48,995 nucleotides of DNA from Bacillota bacterium (GTDB taxonomy: Bacteria > Bacillota_I > Bacilli_A > Izemoplasmatales > Hujiaoplasmataceae), in the NCBI GenBank assembly GCA_029559915.1, contig JAKPZU010000203.1, positions 1 to 48,995 on the forward strand, written 5' to 3'. The translations under genes were made by a program, and so were the position numbers. The notes beneath the pieces were generated by a model. It ran no database searches and was not told where the DNA came from. It saw only the letters and a program-made list of their open reading frames with translations. Positions 1 to 9,413 of this stretch are shown in pieces. Positions within the stretch are counted from its first letter, which is position 1; each line of letters starts with the position of its first letter.

Positions 1-155
1 ACCTTAACTCTAGTCATCACGGGCTCTGTAATTGTGTAGGTTCCCAATTCTTCCAGAGTGGTACCTTCCACTTCTAATGCACTAACTGATTGCGCATTGC
101 ATATAATCATAATTACAGTTGTAAATACTAAAAATAGAGTAATATACTTCTTCAT
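1..155 (-). CDS. Secreted protein, N-terminal fragment (runs off left edge)
   Basis: This is the first 51 codons of a minus-strand gene whose remainder lies beyond base 1. The start ATG at 153-155 has a very strong Shine-Dalgarno sequence (AGGAGGGG, about 160-167). The product begins MKKYITLFLVFTTV and continues through a hydrophobic stretch to about residue 20. A likely signal peptidase I site follows AQSVSA at about residue 26, before LEVEG. It is therefore probably exported and released; there is no lipobox cysteine at the cleavage position. Too little mature sequence remains to name a family. A good sigma-A-type promoter lies just upstream. Confidence 0.7.
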   Translation of the reverse strand, partial: MKKYITLFLVFTTVIMIICNAQSVSALEVEGTTLEELGTYTITEPVMTRVK

Positions 156-180
156 TTTTCCCCTCCTAAAAATGTTTTGT

Positions 181-209
181 AATATATAACACAAAAAACA
201 TTGATACAA
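181..209 (-). promoter_or_regulatory. Promoter of the secreted-protein gene
   Basis: On the minus strand a -35 box TTGTAT (204-209) and a -10 box TATATT (181-186) are separated by exactly 17 bases. They sit just upstream of the ribosome binding site of the gene ending at base 1. An inverted pair GATACAAT (203-210) and ATTGTATC (about 273-281) flanks the upstream side and could be an operator, which is inference only. Confidence 0.55.
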
Positions 210-395
210 TGAAAAACCTGCTTGATATATTTCATCTGATACTGTTTTCTCGATTTTTACATTCATTGTAGATATTGTATCACATAACTATTCATTAATT
301 AATACTAATCAAATATTCATTTATAATTTCTCTGCTATGAAAAAGCGAGACAATCCATGATTAAAATCTTGAATTAATCTAGTATTTCATTAAAT

Positions 396-465
396 TCGTG
401 TAGAATTTTCCAGTAATCGTGTAAAATCGCAGGCAAATCGTGTAAATTCAGGTGTAATCGTGTAA
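396..465. repeat. Four-copy degenerate 21-bp tandem repeat
   Basis: TCGTGTA begins at 396, 417, 438 and 458, giving spacings of 21, 21 and 20 bases. Three of the four copies read TCGTGTAA, and the flanks (AATTTTC, AATCGCAGG, ATTCAGG) are related but diverged. The array lies in the 450-base stretch between the secreted-protein gene and ssrA. Apart from the promoter at 181-209 and the terminators at 541-590, I see no gene or RNA in that stretch. A spacing of two helical turns would place the motifs on one DNA face, as in protein-binding iterons or multiple transposase sites at IS21-type ends. The function is unknown. Confidence 0.6.
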
Positions 466-540
466 GAACTTATTTAATTACCTATATTTACAGCTTTTTT
501 TTGATATCTTTTTACTTATGAATTATTAATGAAAAGTCCA

Positions 541-558
541 AAAACGCTCTATTTAGCG
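541..558 (-). terminator. Second, weaker terminator after ssrA
   Basis: On the minus strand CGCT-AAATAG-AGCG forms a short stem followed by TTTTT. It lies directly downstream of the stronger ssrA terminator, so the two look like a tandem pair. Confidence 0.4.
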
Positions 559-559
559 C

Positions 560-590
560 AAAAAAAAGGACTGACAAATTGTATCAATCC
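560..590 (-). terminator. Intrinsic terminator of ssrA
   Basis: On the minus strand GGATTGA pairs with TCAGTCC (one G-U pair), with a small bulge and a short loop, followed by eight T residues. It starts 14 bases after the tmRNA 3' end. Confidence 0.7.
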
Positions 591-603
591 TATGATTCTT
601 ATA

Positions 604-948
604 TGGTGGAGCTGAGGGGATTTGAACCCCTGTCCAAAATAGTCAATCATTTAACCTTCTACATGCTTAGTCAACTAGTAGATTTCAGTACCTGGCTGCT
701 AGTCAACAAACTACCAGATACCTAATCTTATTAAATTTGCTTGCTTATCTTAAGATGGCAGACGAACAAACTATCCTATATTCTGAAGTTCATTAAGGCC
801 TATAGGCAAACCTAGATGAACCCGCGGCTTCTTCTTAAGCTGCGAAAGCGTAATTTTGGTTTCCGGTTATATTTAACCTGCATTTTTACATCTGCCGATG
901 GCATGCTTATTAAACTTGAACTACCCCGTCGAATCCATTAACAGCCCC
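604..948 (-). ncRNA. ssrA: Transfer-messenger RNA (tmRNA)
   Basis: This is a one-piece tmRNA of 345 nt for trans-translation on stalled ribosomes. The 5' end GGGGCTG (942-948) pairs with CAGCTCC near the 3' end, and the terminal CCA (604-606) is encoded. The tRNA-like T-arm GGGTTCAAATCCC and the conserved 5' segment GGATTCGACGGGG are both present. The tag frame follows TTAAATATAACC and reads GNQNYAFAA then TAA, at 835-864, with GGA as the resume codon. The AFAA end resembles the usual protease-recognised LAA-type degron. The gene begins only 3 bases after the smpB stop codon, so it is probably co-transcribed and trimmed at its 5' end. Confidence 0.97.
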
Positions 949-951
949 ATA

Positions 952-1395
952 CTAATATTGTACCATTTTTTCCAATCTTTTAGAAGCATCTTTTTCTTTT
1001 TCGCTTTCACGCTTATCGTAGAGTTTTTTCCCCTTGCACAGAGCGATTTCCAACTTGCATAAACCTTCATTCAAATAGACCATAGTGGGAACTAAAGTCA
1101 ATCCTTCGAGTTTAAGTTTTTGTGATAATTTTATAATCTCTCTTTTGTGCAAAAGCAGTCTTCTGTTTCTAATTTCTTTATGATTAAAAATATTCCCTTG
1201 TTCATACTTTGCGATATGCATGCCGACAATAAAAGCCTCAAAATTACTAGTAATTTTAACATAGGCTTCTTTTATGGAAAATTTACCCAAGCGGATAGAT
1301 TTGATTTCAGTTCCGGTCAAGACAATACCGCACTCGTATTTTTCCAATATATAATAATCATGAGCAACCTTCTTGTTGTTGGCCAAAATTTTCAT
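952..1395 (-). CDS. smpB: SsrA-binding protein SmpB
   Basis: SmpB binds the tRNA-like domain of tmRNA and brings it into the A site of stalled ribosomes. The 147-residue product matches the family length. It has the N-terminal ANNKKVAHDYYI segment, the central GTEIKSIR motif and a basic C-terminal tail (KLYDKRESEKEKDASKRLEKMVQY in part). The start ATG has a clear GAGGAG ribosome binding site that overlaps the end of rnr. The gene lies between rnr and ssrA, the conserved Firmicutes arrangement secG-rnr-smpB-ssrA. Its TAG stop is 3 bases from the tmRNA 5' end. Confidence 0.97.
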   Translation of the reverse strand: MKILANNKKVAHDYYILEKYECGIVLTGTEIKSIRLGKFSIKEAYVKITSNFEAFIVGMHIAKYEQGNIFNHKEIRNRRLLLHKREIIKLSQKLKLEGLTLVPTMVYLNEGLCKLEIALCKGKKLYDKRESEKEKDASKRLEKMVQY

Positions 1396-1412
1396 GCTTT
1401 TCGCTCCTCTTT

Positions 1413-3491
1413 TTATGTTAAAACAAAATCAATCCTACCCAGAAGTTTATTGACTTTAGTTACTTTGACGTTGACAACTTGACCTATGGTATAGGTTAAA
1501 TCTCTTTCAGTGGATTTTAGACAGATATTCTTTTCATCGTATTCCATCTGATCCTTGAAGGTTGAGATATGAATCAAACCTTCAATGGTGTTTGGCAACT
1601 CGACAAACATTCCAAATTTCAAGACTGAAGAGATAACGCCTTGGAACTCTTCACCCAAATGACGTTCCATATATTCAGCTTTTTTAATATCTAATACTTC
1701 TCTTTCAGCTGACATTGCTTGTTTTTCAGTATCGGAAGCTTGCTTAGCAATTTCATCTAATTTTAAGAGAACATCTTCGTTGTATTGTTTATCGTTGAGA
1801 AAAACGTATTTTCTCAAGAAACGATGAACGATTAAATCAGGATACCTTCTAATCGGTGAAGTAAAGTGAGTATAGTTGTCAAAAGCCAAACCATAATGGC
1901 CTTTGTTTTCTCTTGAATATCTGGCTTTCGCCATCGATCTCAACAACAGTGTGGTCACTACTTTCTCGAAAGTGGTATTTTCAACAGCTTTCAAAAGACC
2001 TTGAAGATTTTCTTGTGAATAATCGCCTTGATAATTATCATAACCCAATCTTTTGACAAATTCAAATACATTCTCTAATTTTTCAGCATTCGGTAATTCA
2101 TGAATTCTATAGATAAATGGCAAATTTTGATTAAAAATATGAGTGGCAACTACCTGGTTAGCAACTAGCATAAATTCTTCAATCATTCTTTCCGCAGTTT
2201 GTCTTTCTCTAATGATGATGTCATCAAGTTTTCCATGCTCATCAAACAAAAGCTTCGGTTCTAAGGTTTCAAAGTCGACAGAACCCATTTTTTCGCGTAT
2301 TTCAAAAAGAATGTTTTGCAATTCTCTCATTGATTCAACATCCTGATAAATATCTTTGAATTCGTTAATAATATCTAAATCTCCATCTAACATTTTGTTG
2401 ATATTTGTATAGGTCATTTTATATTTAGAATTGATTACAGATGGGTAAATAGAATATTTTACTACTTCACCTTTTGGGGTAATTTCCATTTCGCAAGTAA
2501 TTGTGAGACGGTCAACTTTTGGATTCAATGAACAAATACCGTTGGATAATGCCTTTGGTAACATCGGGATTACCGAATCGGCCATATAAACGCTAGTTCC
2601 ACGATTAAAAGCAGCTTTATCCAAAATTGAATCTTCTTCTACATAGTGACTGACATCAGCGATATGGACTCCAAGAACGTAGTTATTTGCTTTTGTTCTG
2701 ATTGATATTGCATCATCAATATCTTTGGTAGACTCTGAATCAATGGTAAAAATCGCTTCGTTTCTTAAATCTTTTCTACCAATCAGTTCTTCCGGAAGAA
2801 CTTCCTGACTAAGATTTTTAGCGAAATCTTCCTCTTCTTCGGTAAATTTGTGAATAAGATTATACTTATGGATGACTTCAAGAATTTCAATTCCTTCATC
2901 ATCGACATTACCGATAATTTCTAAGAGTGAACACTCCTTGAAATAATGATGCTTATAGTTGGTAATTTTAACTTTGATAAGTTGATGATTTTCAACCTTT
3001 TTTTGATCTTCTTTTACCAGTTTCAAAGCAATGTCGTCGCGAAAATCCTTAGGGAAAATCTGGCCGTTGTAATATTCACCAACGATGACAGATAGACTTC
3101 TTTCCAGAACTTTTTCAATTTTTCCTTCCAAACGGTCTTTATTGCGATAATCAGTGATTTTAACCAAACACAAGTCATTGTCCATAGCTCCTGAAAGGTT
3201 GTTTCTAGAGATATAGATATCGGCCATTTCTTTATCTTCGACAATGATGAATCCATAGCCCTGAGCTTTTAAATCTAGTCTACCGGTCACAATTATTTCC
3301 GATTCTTCCATAATGTTGTAATGGCCAGACTTGTCTCGATAAATCTTTTTATCTTTAACCAGTTGATCCAAAGTTTTGGTTAAACTCTGGAAGTCTTTTT
3401 TACTTGTCAGATGGAGATTTTCAGCCATGCTGATAAGAGTCCTTTCCTTATAAGGAGCTTTGTTTATTATGTTATAAATTATTTTTTTCAT
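1413..3491 (-). CDS. rnr: Ribonuclease R
   Basis: This is a 692-residue 3'-to-5' exoribonuclease of the RNB family. It degrades structured RNA and works with SmpB/tmRNA in clearing faulty mRNA. Domains in order: a short winged-helix-like N-terminus, cold-shock domains (about 65-220), the RNB catalytic core, and a C-terminal S1 domain (about 620-692, FQGVISSVLKFGMFVELPN). The catalytic aspartates lie in TIDSESTKDIDDAI starting near D251, a spacing typical of the family. The start has AGGAG upstream. An intrinsic terminator belonging to secG ends about 20 bases before the ribosome binding site, so expression must come partly from read-through. Confidence 0.95.
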   Translation of the reverse strand: MKKIIYNIINKAPYKERTLISMAENLHLTSKKDFQSLTKTLDQLVKDKKIYRDKSGHYNIMEESEIIVTGRLDLKAQGYGFIIVEDKEMADIYISRNNLSGAMDNDLCLVKITDYRNKDRLEGKIEKVLERSLSVIVGEYYNGQIFPKDFRDDIALKLVKEDQKKVENHQLIKVKITNYKHHYFKECSLLEIIGNVDDEGIEILEVIHKYNLIHKFTEEEEDFAKNLSQEVLPEELIGRKDLRNEAIFTIDSESTKDIDDAISIRTKANNYVLGVHIADVSHYVEEDSILDKAAFNRGTSVYMADSVIPMLPKALSNGICSLNPKVDRLTITCEMEITPKGEVVKYSIYPSVINSKYKMTYTNINKMLDGDLDIINEFKDIYQDVESMRELQNILFEIREKMGSVDFETLEPKLLFDEHGKLDDIIIRERQTAERMIEEFMLVANQVVATHIFNQNLPFIYRIHELPNAEKLENVFEFVKRLGYDNYQGDYSQENLQGLLKAVENTTFEKVVTTLLLRSMAKARYSRENKGHYGLAFDNYTHFTSPIRRYPDLIVHRFLRKYVFLNDKQYNEDVLLKLDEIAKQASDTEKQAMSAEREVLDIKKAEYMERHLGEEFQGVISSVLKFGMFVELPNTIEGLIHISTFKDQMEYDEKNICLKSTERDLTYTIGQVVNVKVTKVNKLLGRIDFVLT

Positions 3492-3511
3492 AAATCAATT
3501 TCTCCTTTCAG

Positions 3512-3541
3512 GAAGAAAAAAAGAACACGCAATGTGTTCTT
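3512..3541 (-). terminator. Intrinsic terminator between secG and rnr
   Basis: On the minus strand AGAACACATTGCGTGTTCT folds into a stem with a short loop and is followed by seven T residues. The stem overlaps the secG TAA stop codon. Only about 20 bases separate the T-run from the rnr ribosome binding site, leaving no room for a promoter, so it probably acts as an attenuator that lowers rnr-smpB-ssrA expression. Confidence 0.7.
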
Positions 3542-3764
3542 AAATAATGACTAATGCTAAAATTGCAAAAACCGCAAACACTATTGATACTCCGGCTGTA
3601 AGTCGCGCGATGAAGAGTTCCGAGCCTCTTTGCTTTTGGTTTTTGAAAAGGTCTGATTTTTCACCAGAAAATGTATTTTTAACATCATCTTTAGATTCTT
3701 GAACCATTACTAAAGTGATTAAGATAATTGATATTGCAAACAATACCCAATGTAACCAAGTCAT
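3540..3764 (-). CDS. secG: Preprotein translocase subunit SecG
   Basis: SecG is the small accessory membrane subunit of the SecYEG channel. The 74-residue protein has two membrane segments (about 4-22 and 52-73) joined by a polar loop with the FSGEKSDLFKNQKQRGSE stretch, as expected for the family. A strong ribosome binding site (AAGGAGGG) precedes the ATG. The gene sits between eno and rnr, as in Bacillus and relatives. It is separated from eno by a terminator and has its own extended -10 promoter. Confidence 0.92.
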   Translation of the reverse strand: MTWLHWVLFAISIILITLVMVQESKDDVKNTFSGEKSDLFKNQKQRGSELFIARLTAGVSIVFAVFAILALVII

Positions 3765-3807
3765 ATGTCTACCCTCCTTCGAGATAACTTATCTAGTTAG
3801 CATAAAT

Positions 3808-3816
3808 ATTATACCA
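3808..3816 (-). promoter_or_regulatory. Extended -10 promoter of secG
   Basis: On the minus strand TGGTATAAT (TATAAT at 3808-3813) lies about 45 bases before the secG start and just past the eno terminator. The -35 region falls inside the terminator and is poor, but the TGn extension compensates. Confidence 0.55.
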
Positions 3817-3855
3817 TAAAAAAATGTTTTTGGAAGAGCCAAAAACATCTTTTTT
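3815..3855 (-). terminator. Intrinsic terminator of eno
   Basis: A perfect 10-bp stem (ATGTTTTTGG pairing with CCAAAAACAT, 3824-3833 and 3839-3848) with a 5-base loop is followed on the minus strand by a run of T. It starts about 10 bases after the eno stop codon. Confidence 0.85.
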
Positions 3856-3858
3856 ATA

Positions 3859-5148
<1,290 letters not shown>

Positions 5149-5181
5149 TTAAACCATCTCCTTTTTTTCTATAATATATCA

Positions 5182-5646
5182 TTAATAAGTCTGTTTGACA
5201 CCTATATAAGTACCTATTGCAAAAACTATTGTCGTCAGCCATAAATTAAAATTAAAACTTCTGAAAAGATTTCTTGCAAAACTTTCTAGTACTAACCAAT
5301 AAAGCCTAAAATCAAAAACTAATTCCGGGGCGTTGTTGGCTTTAACCACAGTGAAAATATAAGGTAAGAAAAAGATAATAATCGCTTGAACAATCAAAAA
5401 CAAGGCCGTTAAGACGATGTAGACAATATGAGGAAATTCATATTGTTTTCTTACCATTCTTCCAATCTGCATGCTGCTGACAAGAAATAAAATACCCGCA
5501 AATGATAAGCCAACGAAATCGCCAATAAAATAATCGATAAATCCCAATAAAATTCCAAATAAGACTGACAAGACTCCCCCATAGAGAATAACAAAGAGCA
5601 GGTCCTTGAATTTGATTCTTTTTAAATCCGTGTCAAATCTATTCAA
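5182..5646 (-). CDS. Uncharacterised four-TM membrane protein between gpmI and eno
   Basis: I do not recognise this 154-residue protein. It has a basic N-terminus (DLKRIKFKD) and about four predicted membrane segments, near residues 16-38, 45-60, 73-100 and 132-149. A polar external or cytosolic stretch between the last two contains NNAPELVFDFRLYW. It overlaps the end of gpmI by 8 bases and stops 33 bases before eno, so it is co-transcribed with glycolytic genes. No enzymatic motif is visible. The position alone does not prove a role in glycolysis. Confidence 0.75.
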   Translation of the reverse strand: MNRFDTDLKRIKFKDLLFVILYGGVLSVLFGILLGFIDYFIGDFVGLSFAGILFLVSSMQIGRMVRKQYEFPHIVYIVLTALFLIVQAIIIFFLPYIFTVVKANNAPELVFDFRLYWLVLESFARNLFRSFNFNLWLTTIVFAIGTYIGVKQTY

Positions 5647-7153
5647 TGATTGATACTCCTGTCATAGCGTGAGGTTGTTCTAGATTAAGTAACTTCAACA
5701 TTGTTGGAGCGATATCGCCGAGACTTCCGTGCTCTCTTAATTTTACTTTTTCATCAGTAACCAAGAAAGGCACTAGATTGGTTGTGTGAGCAGTAAAGAT
5801 TGTACCATCAGTGTCAAGCATCTTTTCGCAGTTACCATGATCGGCTGTGATAAGCGCTATGCCACCAACTTCTTGAATCTTTTTAACCACTCTTCCCACG
5901 CAATCATCAACTGCTTCTACAGCCTTTACAGCTGCCGGAATGACACCTGTGTGTCCTACCATATCACCATTGGCAAAATTTAAAATAACAACGTCGTGAA
6001 TACGAGAATCCAATTCCTTGATAACTGCTTCAGTAATCTCATAAGCACTCATCTCCGGCTTCAAATCATAAGTTGGAACTTTTGGAGAGGGGATTAAGAC
6101 TCTTTTGGCGTTTTTGATTTGTTTGTCCACGCCACCATCAAAGAAGAATGTAACATGAGCGTATTTTTCCGTTTCGGCAATTCTTAATTGATTCAAACCT
6201 TTTTCAGCAATATAATCTCCAAACATATCTGATAAATCATTTAATTCAAAAGCGATTTCTCCAGTTACGGAATCCGCATATTTCATCGTTGAGATGAACA
6301 TGATATTTTTTGGACCACTTTTTGTGTTCAAATCAGGTAAAGCTTTTGGATTAGAATAAGCGGTTGAAATTTGTATCGCTCTATCAGGTCTGAAGTTCAT
6401 GAAGATAATTGAATCATTGTCTTTGATTAATCCATCTTCATTAACAATAAAAGGAATGACAAACTCATCGTTTACTCCAGCCCGGTATGAAGCCAAGACA
6501 CCATCTCTGGCTTTTGTAAAATGTTGACCTAATCCGCAAGTCATCGCATCATAAGCTTTTTGGATACGATCCCAGTTTTTATCTCTATCCATGGCATAAT
6601 AACGTCCAGACACCGTAGCAATCGCGCCATAGTTGATTTCTTTCATGTAGTTTTCCAAATCGTCGATGAACCCAACCGCTGACTGTGGTCCAACATCGCG
6701 CCCATCCAAGAACGCATGGACATAAGTCTTTTCAACCCCCACTTCTTTGGCAGTTTTGAGCATTTCCTTGAAATGCAGGATATGAGAGTGAACACCACCA
6801 TCGGATAATAATCCAAAAAGATGAAGTTTTGAATTATGTTTCATCGTATTTTTAAAAGCTGCCAAATAGGCATTATTGGTTTTAAACATTCTTTCCTTGG
6901 CGGCTTTATTAACTCTAGTCAATGATTGATAGACAACTCTGCCGGCACCGATATTCATATGCCCAACTTCAGAATTGCCCATTTGTCCTTCAGGAAGACC
7001 AACAGCTTCTCCTGAAGCATCTAGGAGTGTATGAGGATATTTGGCAAACAAATTATCCAAATTAGGCTTTTTTGCAAGGCTAAAAGCATTGCCTGGACCG
7101 GCCTCTGCGATACCGATTCCATCCATGATAATCAATACAACTGGCTTTTTCAA
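5639..7153 (-). CDS. gpmI: 2,3-bisphosphoglycerate-independent phosphoglycerate mutase
   Basis: This enzyme interconverts 3- and 2-phosphoglycerate using two Mn ions and a phosphoserine. The N-terminal metal motif VLIIMDGIG and the nucleophile serine in MGNSEVGHMNIGAGR are present. So are FLDGRDVGP, SGRYYAMDRD and the C-terminal metal ligands in NFANGDMVGHTG and ITADHGN. I place the start at TTG (7151-7153), giving 504 residues beginning MKKPVVLI. The ribosome binding site GAGGTGAT lies 6 bases upstream of it, whereas an in-frame GTG at 7160-7162 would sit inside that site. It is the first gene of the gpmI-eno run. Confidence 0.96.
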   Translation of the reverse strand: MKKPVVLIIMDGIGIAEAGPGNAFSLAKKPNLDNLFAKYPHTLLDASGEAVGLPEGQMGNSEVGHMNIGAGRVVYQSLTRVNKAAKERMFKTNNAYLAAFKNTMKHNSKLHLFGLLSDGGVHSHILHFKEMLKTAKEVGVEKTYVHAFLDGRDVGPQSAVGFIDDLENYMKEINYGAIATVSGRYYAMDRDKNWDRIQKAYDAMTCGLGQHFTKARDGVLASYRAGVNDEFVIPFIVNEDGLIKDNDSIIFMNFRPDRAIQISTAYSNPKALPDLNTKSGPKNIMFISTMKYADSVTGEIAFELNDLSDMFGDYIAEKGLNQLRIAETEKYAHVTFFFDGGVDKQIKNAKRVLIPSPKVPTYDLKPEMSAYEITEAVIKELDSRIHDVVILNFANGDMVGHTGVIPAAVKAVEAVDDCVGRVVKKIQEVGGIALITADHGNCEKMLDTDGTIFTAHTTNLVPFLVTDEKVKLREHGSLGDIAPTMLKLLNLEQPHAMTGVSIIE

Positions 7154-7191
7154 AATAATCACCTCATGATTTTCTAAACCAACGCTATTAT

Positions 7192-7220
7192 ACTATAAAT
7201 AGACTATTTTTGAAAGTCAA
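7192..7220 (-). promoter_or_regulatory. Promoter of gpmI
   Basis: On the minus strand TTGACT (7215-7220) and TATAGT (7192-7197) are separated by 17 bases. A second -10-like TATAAT lies a few bases further downstream. Confidence 0.6.
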
Positions 7221-7281
7221 ATGACTGAATTGTAAACACTTACATGTTTTAAAAAATACATTCCAAATGCGGGGATTTTGA

Positions 7282-7287
7282 TATAAT
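7282..7287 (+). promoter_or_regulatory. -10 box of the GH13 gene
   Basis: TATAAT lies 17 bases before the start codon at 7305. No good -35 box is visible. If it is used, the transcript would have a leader of only about 10 bases, containing little more than GAGGTG. Confidence 0.45.
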
Positions 7288-7304
7288 TAATATGAGGTGA
7301 TAAA

Positions 7305-9380
7305 ATGCCATTAACAAAAATTGAAAAACTAAGAAATATCTTAACGAGAAAAATCGATCAAGGAAAGATTAATTATACTGTCCCAGATCTCTGGAATGCT
7401 TGGGATTATCGGGGCGAAGAAATGAGAAAACTACCTTCCCAAGAATTATTAGTCAATCCTTATCGTTTTTTTTCTTCTGTCATTGATAAATATATCTTGC
7501 CAAACAAAAAAGAAAAAACCAACTATCTCAATTCACTTTCCCAAATCAAAGACATTAAAATTAAAAAAAGCCAAACTGGTGGTGACTGGGTAAGAAAATC
7601 AGTACTTTATTCAACAATGATCAGAACCAGTTCTGCTTGGGATCATGATCGAAGTTTTTCTTTGGACATTGAAAACTTCGATGGTTTAAAAGAGACTGGC
7701 ACTTTCGTGAAAATGCTGGCAATTTTGCCGTTGATGAGAAAAATGGGTGCTGATACGCTCTATCTTCTTCCACTTTCAAGGTTTTCACTCAAAGATAAGA
7801 AAGGCGAACTGGGTTCACCTTATGGTGTAGCTAATTTCTTTGATTTGGATCCAAATCTTAAGGAAGCAATGACCGGAAATTTAATGACTTTGGAAGAGGA
7901 GTTCCAAACTTTAGTTGAGGCTTGCCATATGCTTGACATCAGAGTTATTATCGATATCATCCCGCGTACTAACGCTGTAGAAAACGATTTAATCAAGGAT
8001 CATCCTGATTGGTTCTATTGGATTAAGGCTGATGAGTCTCACTTGTTCAAAGTGCCTATGGTCAAAACATTAGAAAATACTTTACCTCCGGATGCTAAAT
8101 ATATGGAGGAAGTCTATGCTTGCGAAGACGTTCAAAGACACATCAAGATGTTTCAATTCGATCCAAAAACACAGAATCCAGAATTATTCGAAAAATTAAG
8201 AGTTGAATCTGAAGACTTGATGACCGACATCGAGAAAAAATTCAATTTAAAAATCGCTCCTGCTTTTTCCGATCATATAAATGACGTACAACCACCGTGG
8301 ACTGATGTGACTTTCTTTAGGATGTTCATGGATCATCCTATAGAAACAAAGAAATATTTAAAGAATCCAAACACCCCACCATATATTCTGTTCGACACTA
8401 TCAAAGCTAATCTTTTCCCTGGTGAAAAACCTAATATCGAATTGTGGAACACTTTAAAAAATATCATACCTTCCTATCAGAAGACATATGGTATAGATGG
8501 TGCACGAATTGATATGGGCCATGCATTGCCTAACGAACTATTGGCAATGATAATCGAAGAGGCAAGAAAAATCGATAAAGATTTCGCCTTTATCGCTGAA
8601 GAACTAAACCCCGATAATGCCCTTAAAGCAAAAAAAGCAGGTTATAATATCATTATTGGCAATGGTTTTTGGATGGAACCAAGAATTTGGGAAAAGAAAC
8701 TTCATAAATTCGTTTATGGTGCCAAAGATATCGCCTTACCAATGTTTGCTTGCGCAGAAACACATGACACCGCAAGAATCGCTGGTAGGGATGGTGGCAG
8801 AACCCTAGCGAGAATGACTACAGTCTTGAATATGATGCTGCCAAATTTAGTGCCGTTCATCAATAGCGGTCAAGAAGTATATGAAATTCAACCAATGAAT
8901 ACGGGGATTGACTGCACAAGTGAAGATAAATTTAAATTACCGCCAGACGACTTGTTTTATGGCAAATTAGCCTTGTTTGATAAATATGCACTTCATTATC
9001 TAAATCACAACCGTTGGGAACTAGCCGATCATTTAGACGGTGTCAAGAATATTCGCAACGCCTGGTTGAATGAAATTACAGATTTAAATCAATATGAACC
9101 GATTTACTTCAATGAATTTGACTCTCCTGCTATCGGCGTTTCTTACTTTAACAAATCTAATGGCAAATGTTTATTGGTCGTTGCCAATAGCAATGTCTAT
9201 AGCGATGTTCATTGCAATGCTGATATCCATAAACTCCGTGACAAAGCGAAAAATTACAACAATTTTGGTAAGCTCTTATATTCAACCTATGAGTTTGGTA
9301 GAGATTATCATGATTTTACCCCGGATGGAAAAGTCAATTTCTTTTTAGGTGCAGGTGAAGTTAAAATAATTGAGTTTTAA
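7305..9380 (+). CDS. Alpha-amylase family (GH13) protein, divergent subfamily
   Basis: This 691-residue protein has a recognisable alpha-amylase-type barrel and is predicted to cleave or transfer alpha-glucosyl units. Candidate catalytic residues are the nucleophile D403 in GARIDMGHAL, the acid/base E432 in IAEEL and the transition-state aspartate D488 in ETHDTARIAGRDGG. Region I is unusual, DIIPRTN near D217 instead of the usual Asp-x-x-x-Asn-His. A non-barrel N-terminal part (about 1-110) precedes it and a small beta-rich C-terminal part ends it. No signal peptide is seen, so it is probably cytosolic. It could be a maltosyl- or glucanotransferase rather than a hydrolase. The exact activity is not readable from the sequence. 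Confidence 0.75.
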   Translation: MPLTKIEKLRNILTRKIDQGKINYTVPDLWNAWDYRGEEMRKLPSQELLVNPYRFFSSVIDKYILPNKKEKTNYLNSLSQIKDIKIKKSQTGGDWVRKSVLYSTMIRTSSAWDHDRSFSLDIENFDGLKETGTFVKMLAILPLMRKMGADTLYLLPLSRFSLKDKKGELGSPYGVANFFDLDPNLKEAMTGNLMTLEEEFQTLVEACHMLDIRVIIDIIPRTNAVENDLIKDHPDWFYWIKADESHLFKVPMVKTLENTLPPDAKYMEEVYACEDVQRHIKMFQFDPKTQNPELFEKLRVESEDLMTDIEKKFNLKIAPAFSDHINDVQPPWTDVTFFRMFMDHPIETKKYLKNPNTPPYILFDTIKANLFPGEKPNIELWNTLKNIIPSYQKTYGIDGARIDMGHALPNELLAMIIEEARKIDKDFAFIAEELNPDNALKAKKAGYNIIIGNGFWMEPRIWEKKLHKFVYGAKDIALPMFACAETHDTARIAGRDGGRTLARMTTVLNMMLPNLVPFINSGQEVYEIQPMNTGIDCTSEDKFKLPPDDLFYGKLALFDKYALHYLNHNRWELADHLDGVKNIRNAWLNEITDLNQYEPIYFNEFDSPAIGVSYFNKSNGKCLLVVANSNVYSDVHCNADIHKLRDKAKNYNNFGKLLYSTYEFGRDYHDFTPDGKVNFFLGAGEVKIIEF

Positions 9381-9381
9381 G

Positions 9382-9413
9382 AAAAAAAACGAGCGAAATA
9401 AATCGCTCGTTTT
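9382..9413. terminator. Bidirectional terminator between convergent genes
   Basis: An 8-bp stem ACGAGCGA/TCGCTCGT (9389-9396 and 9403-9410) with a 6-base loop is flanked by A-rich sequence on the left and T-rich on the right. It serves both the GH13 gene and the folT-like gene. Confidence 0.85.

Noticed and set aside
396-465. Possible CRISPR array in the repeats upstream of ssrA
   Set aside because: The period is only 21 bases, there are no separate spacers, copies are diverged and no cas genes are in the window.
1413-3491. Degenerate active site in RNase R (TIDSESTKDIDDAI rather than the GED form)
   Set aside because: All the required aspartates are present and the variant resembles that of RNase II, so the enzyme is expected to be active.
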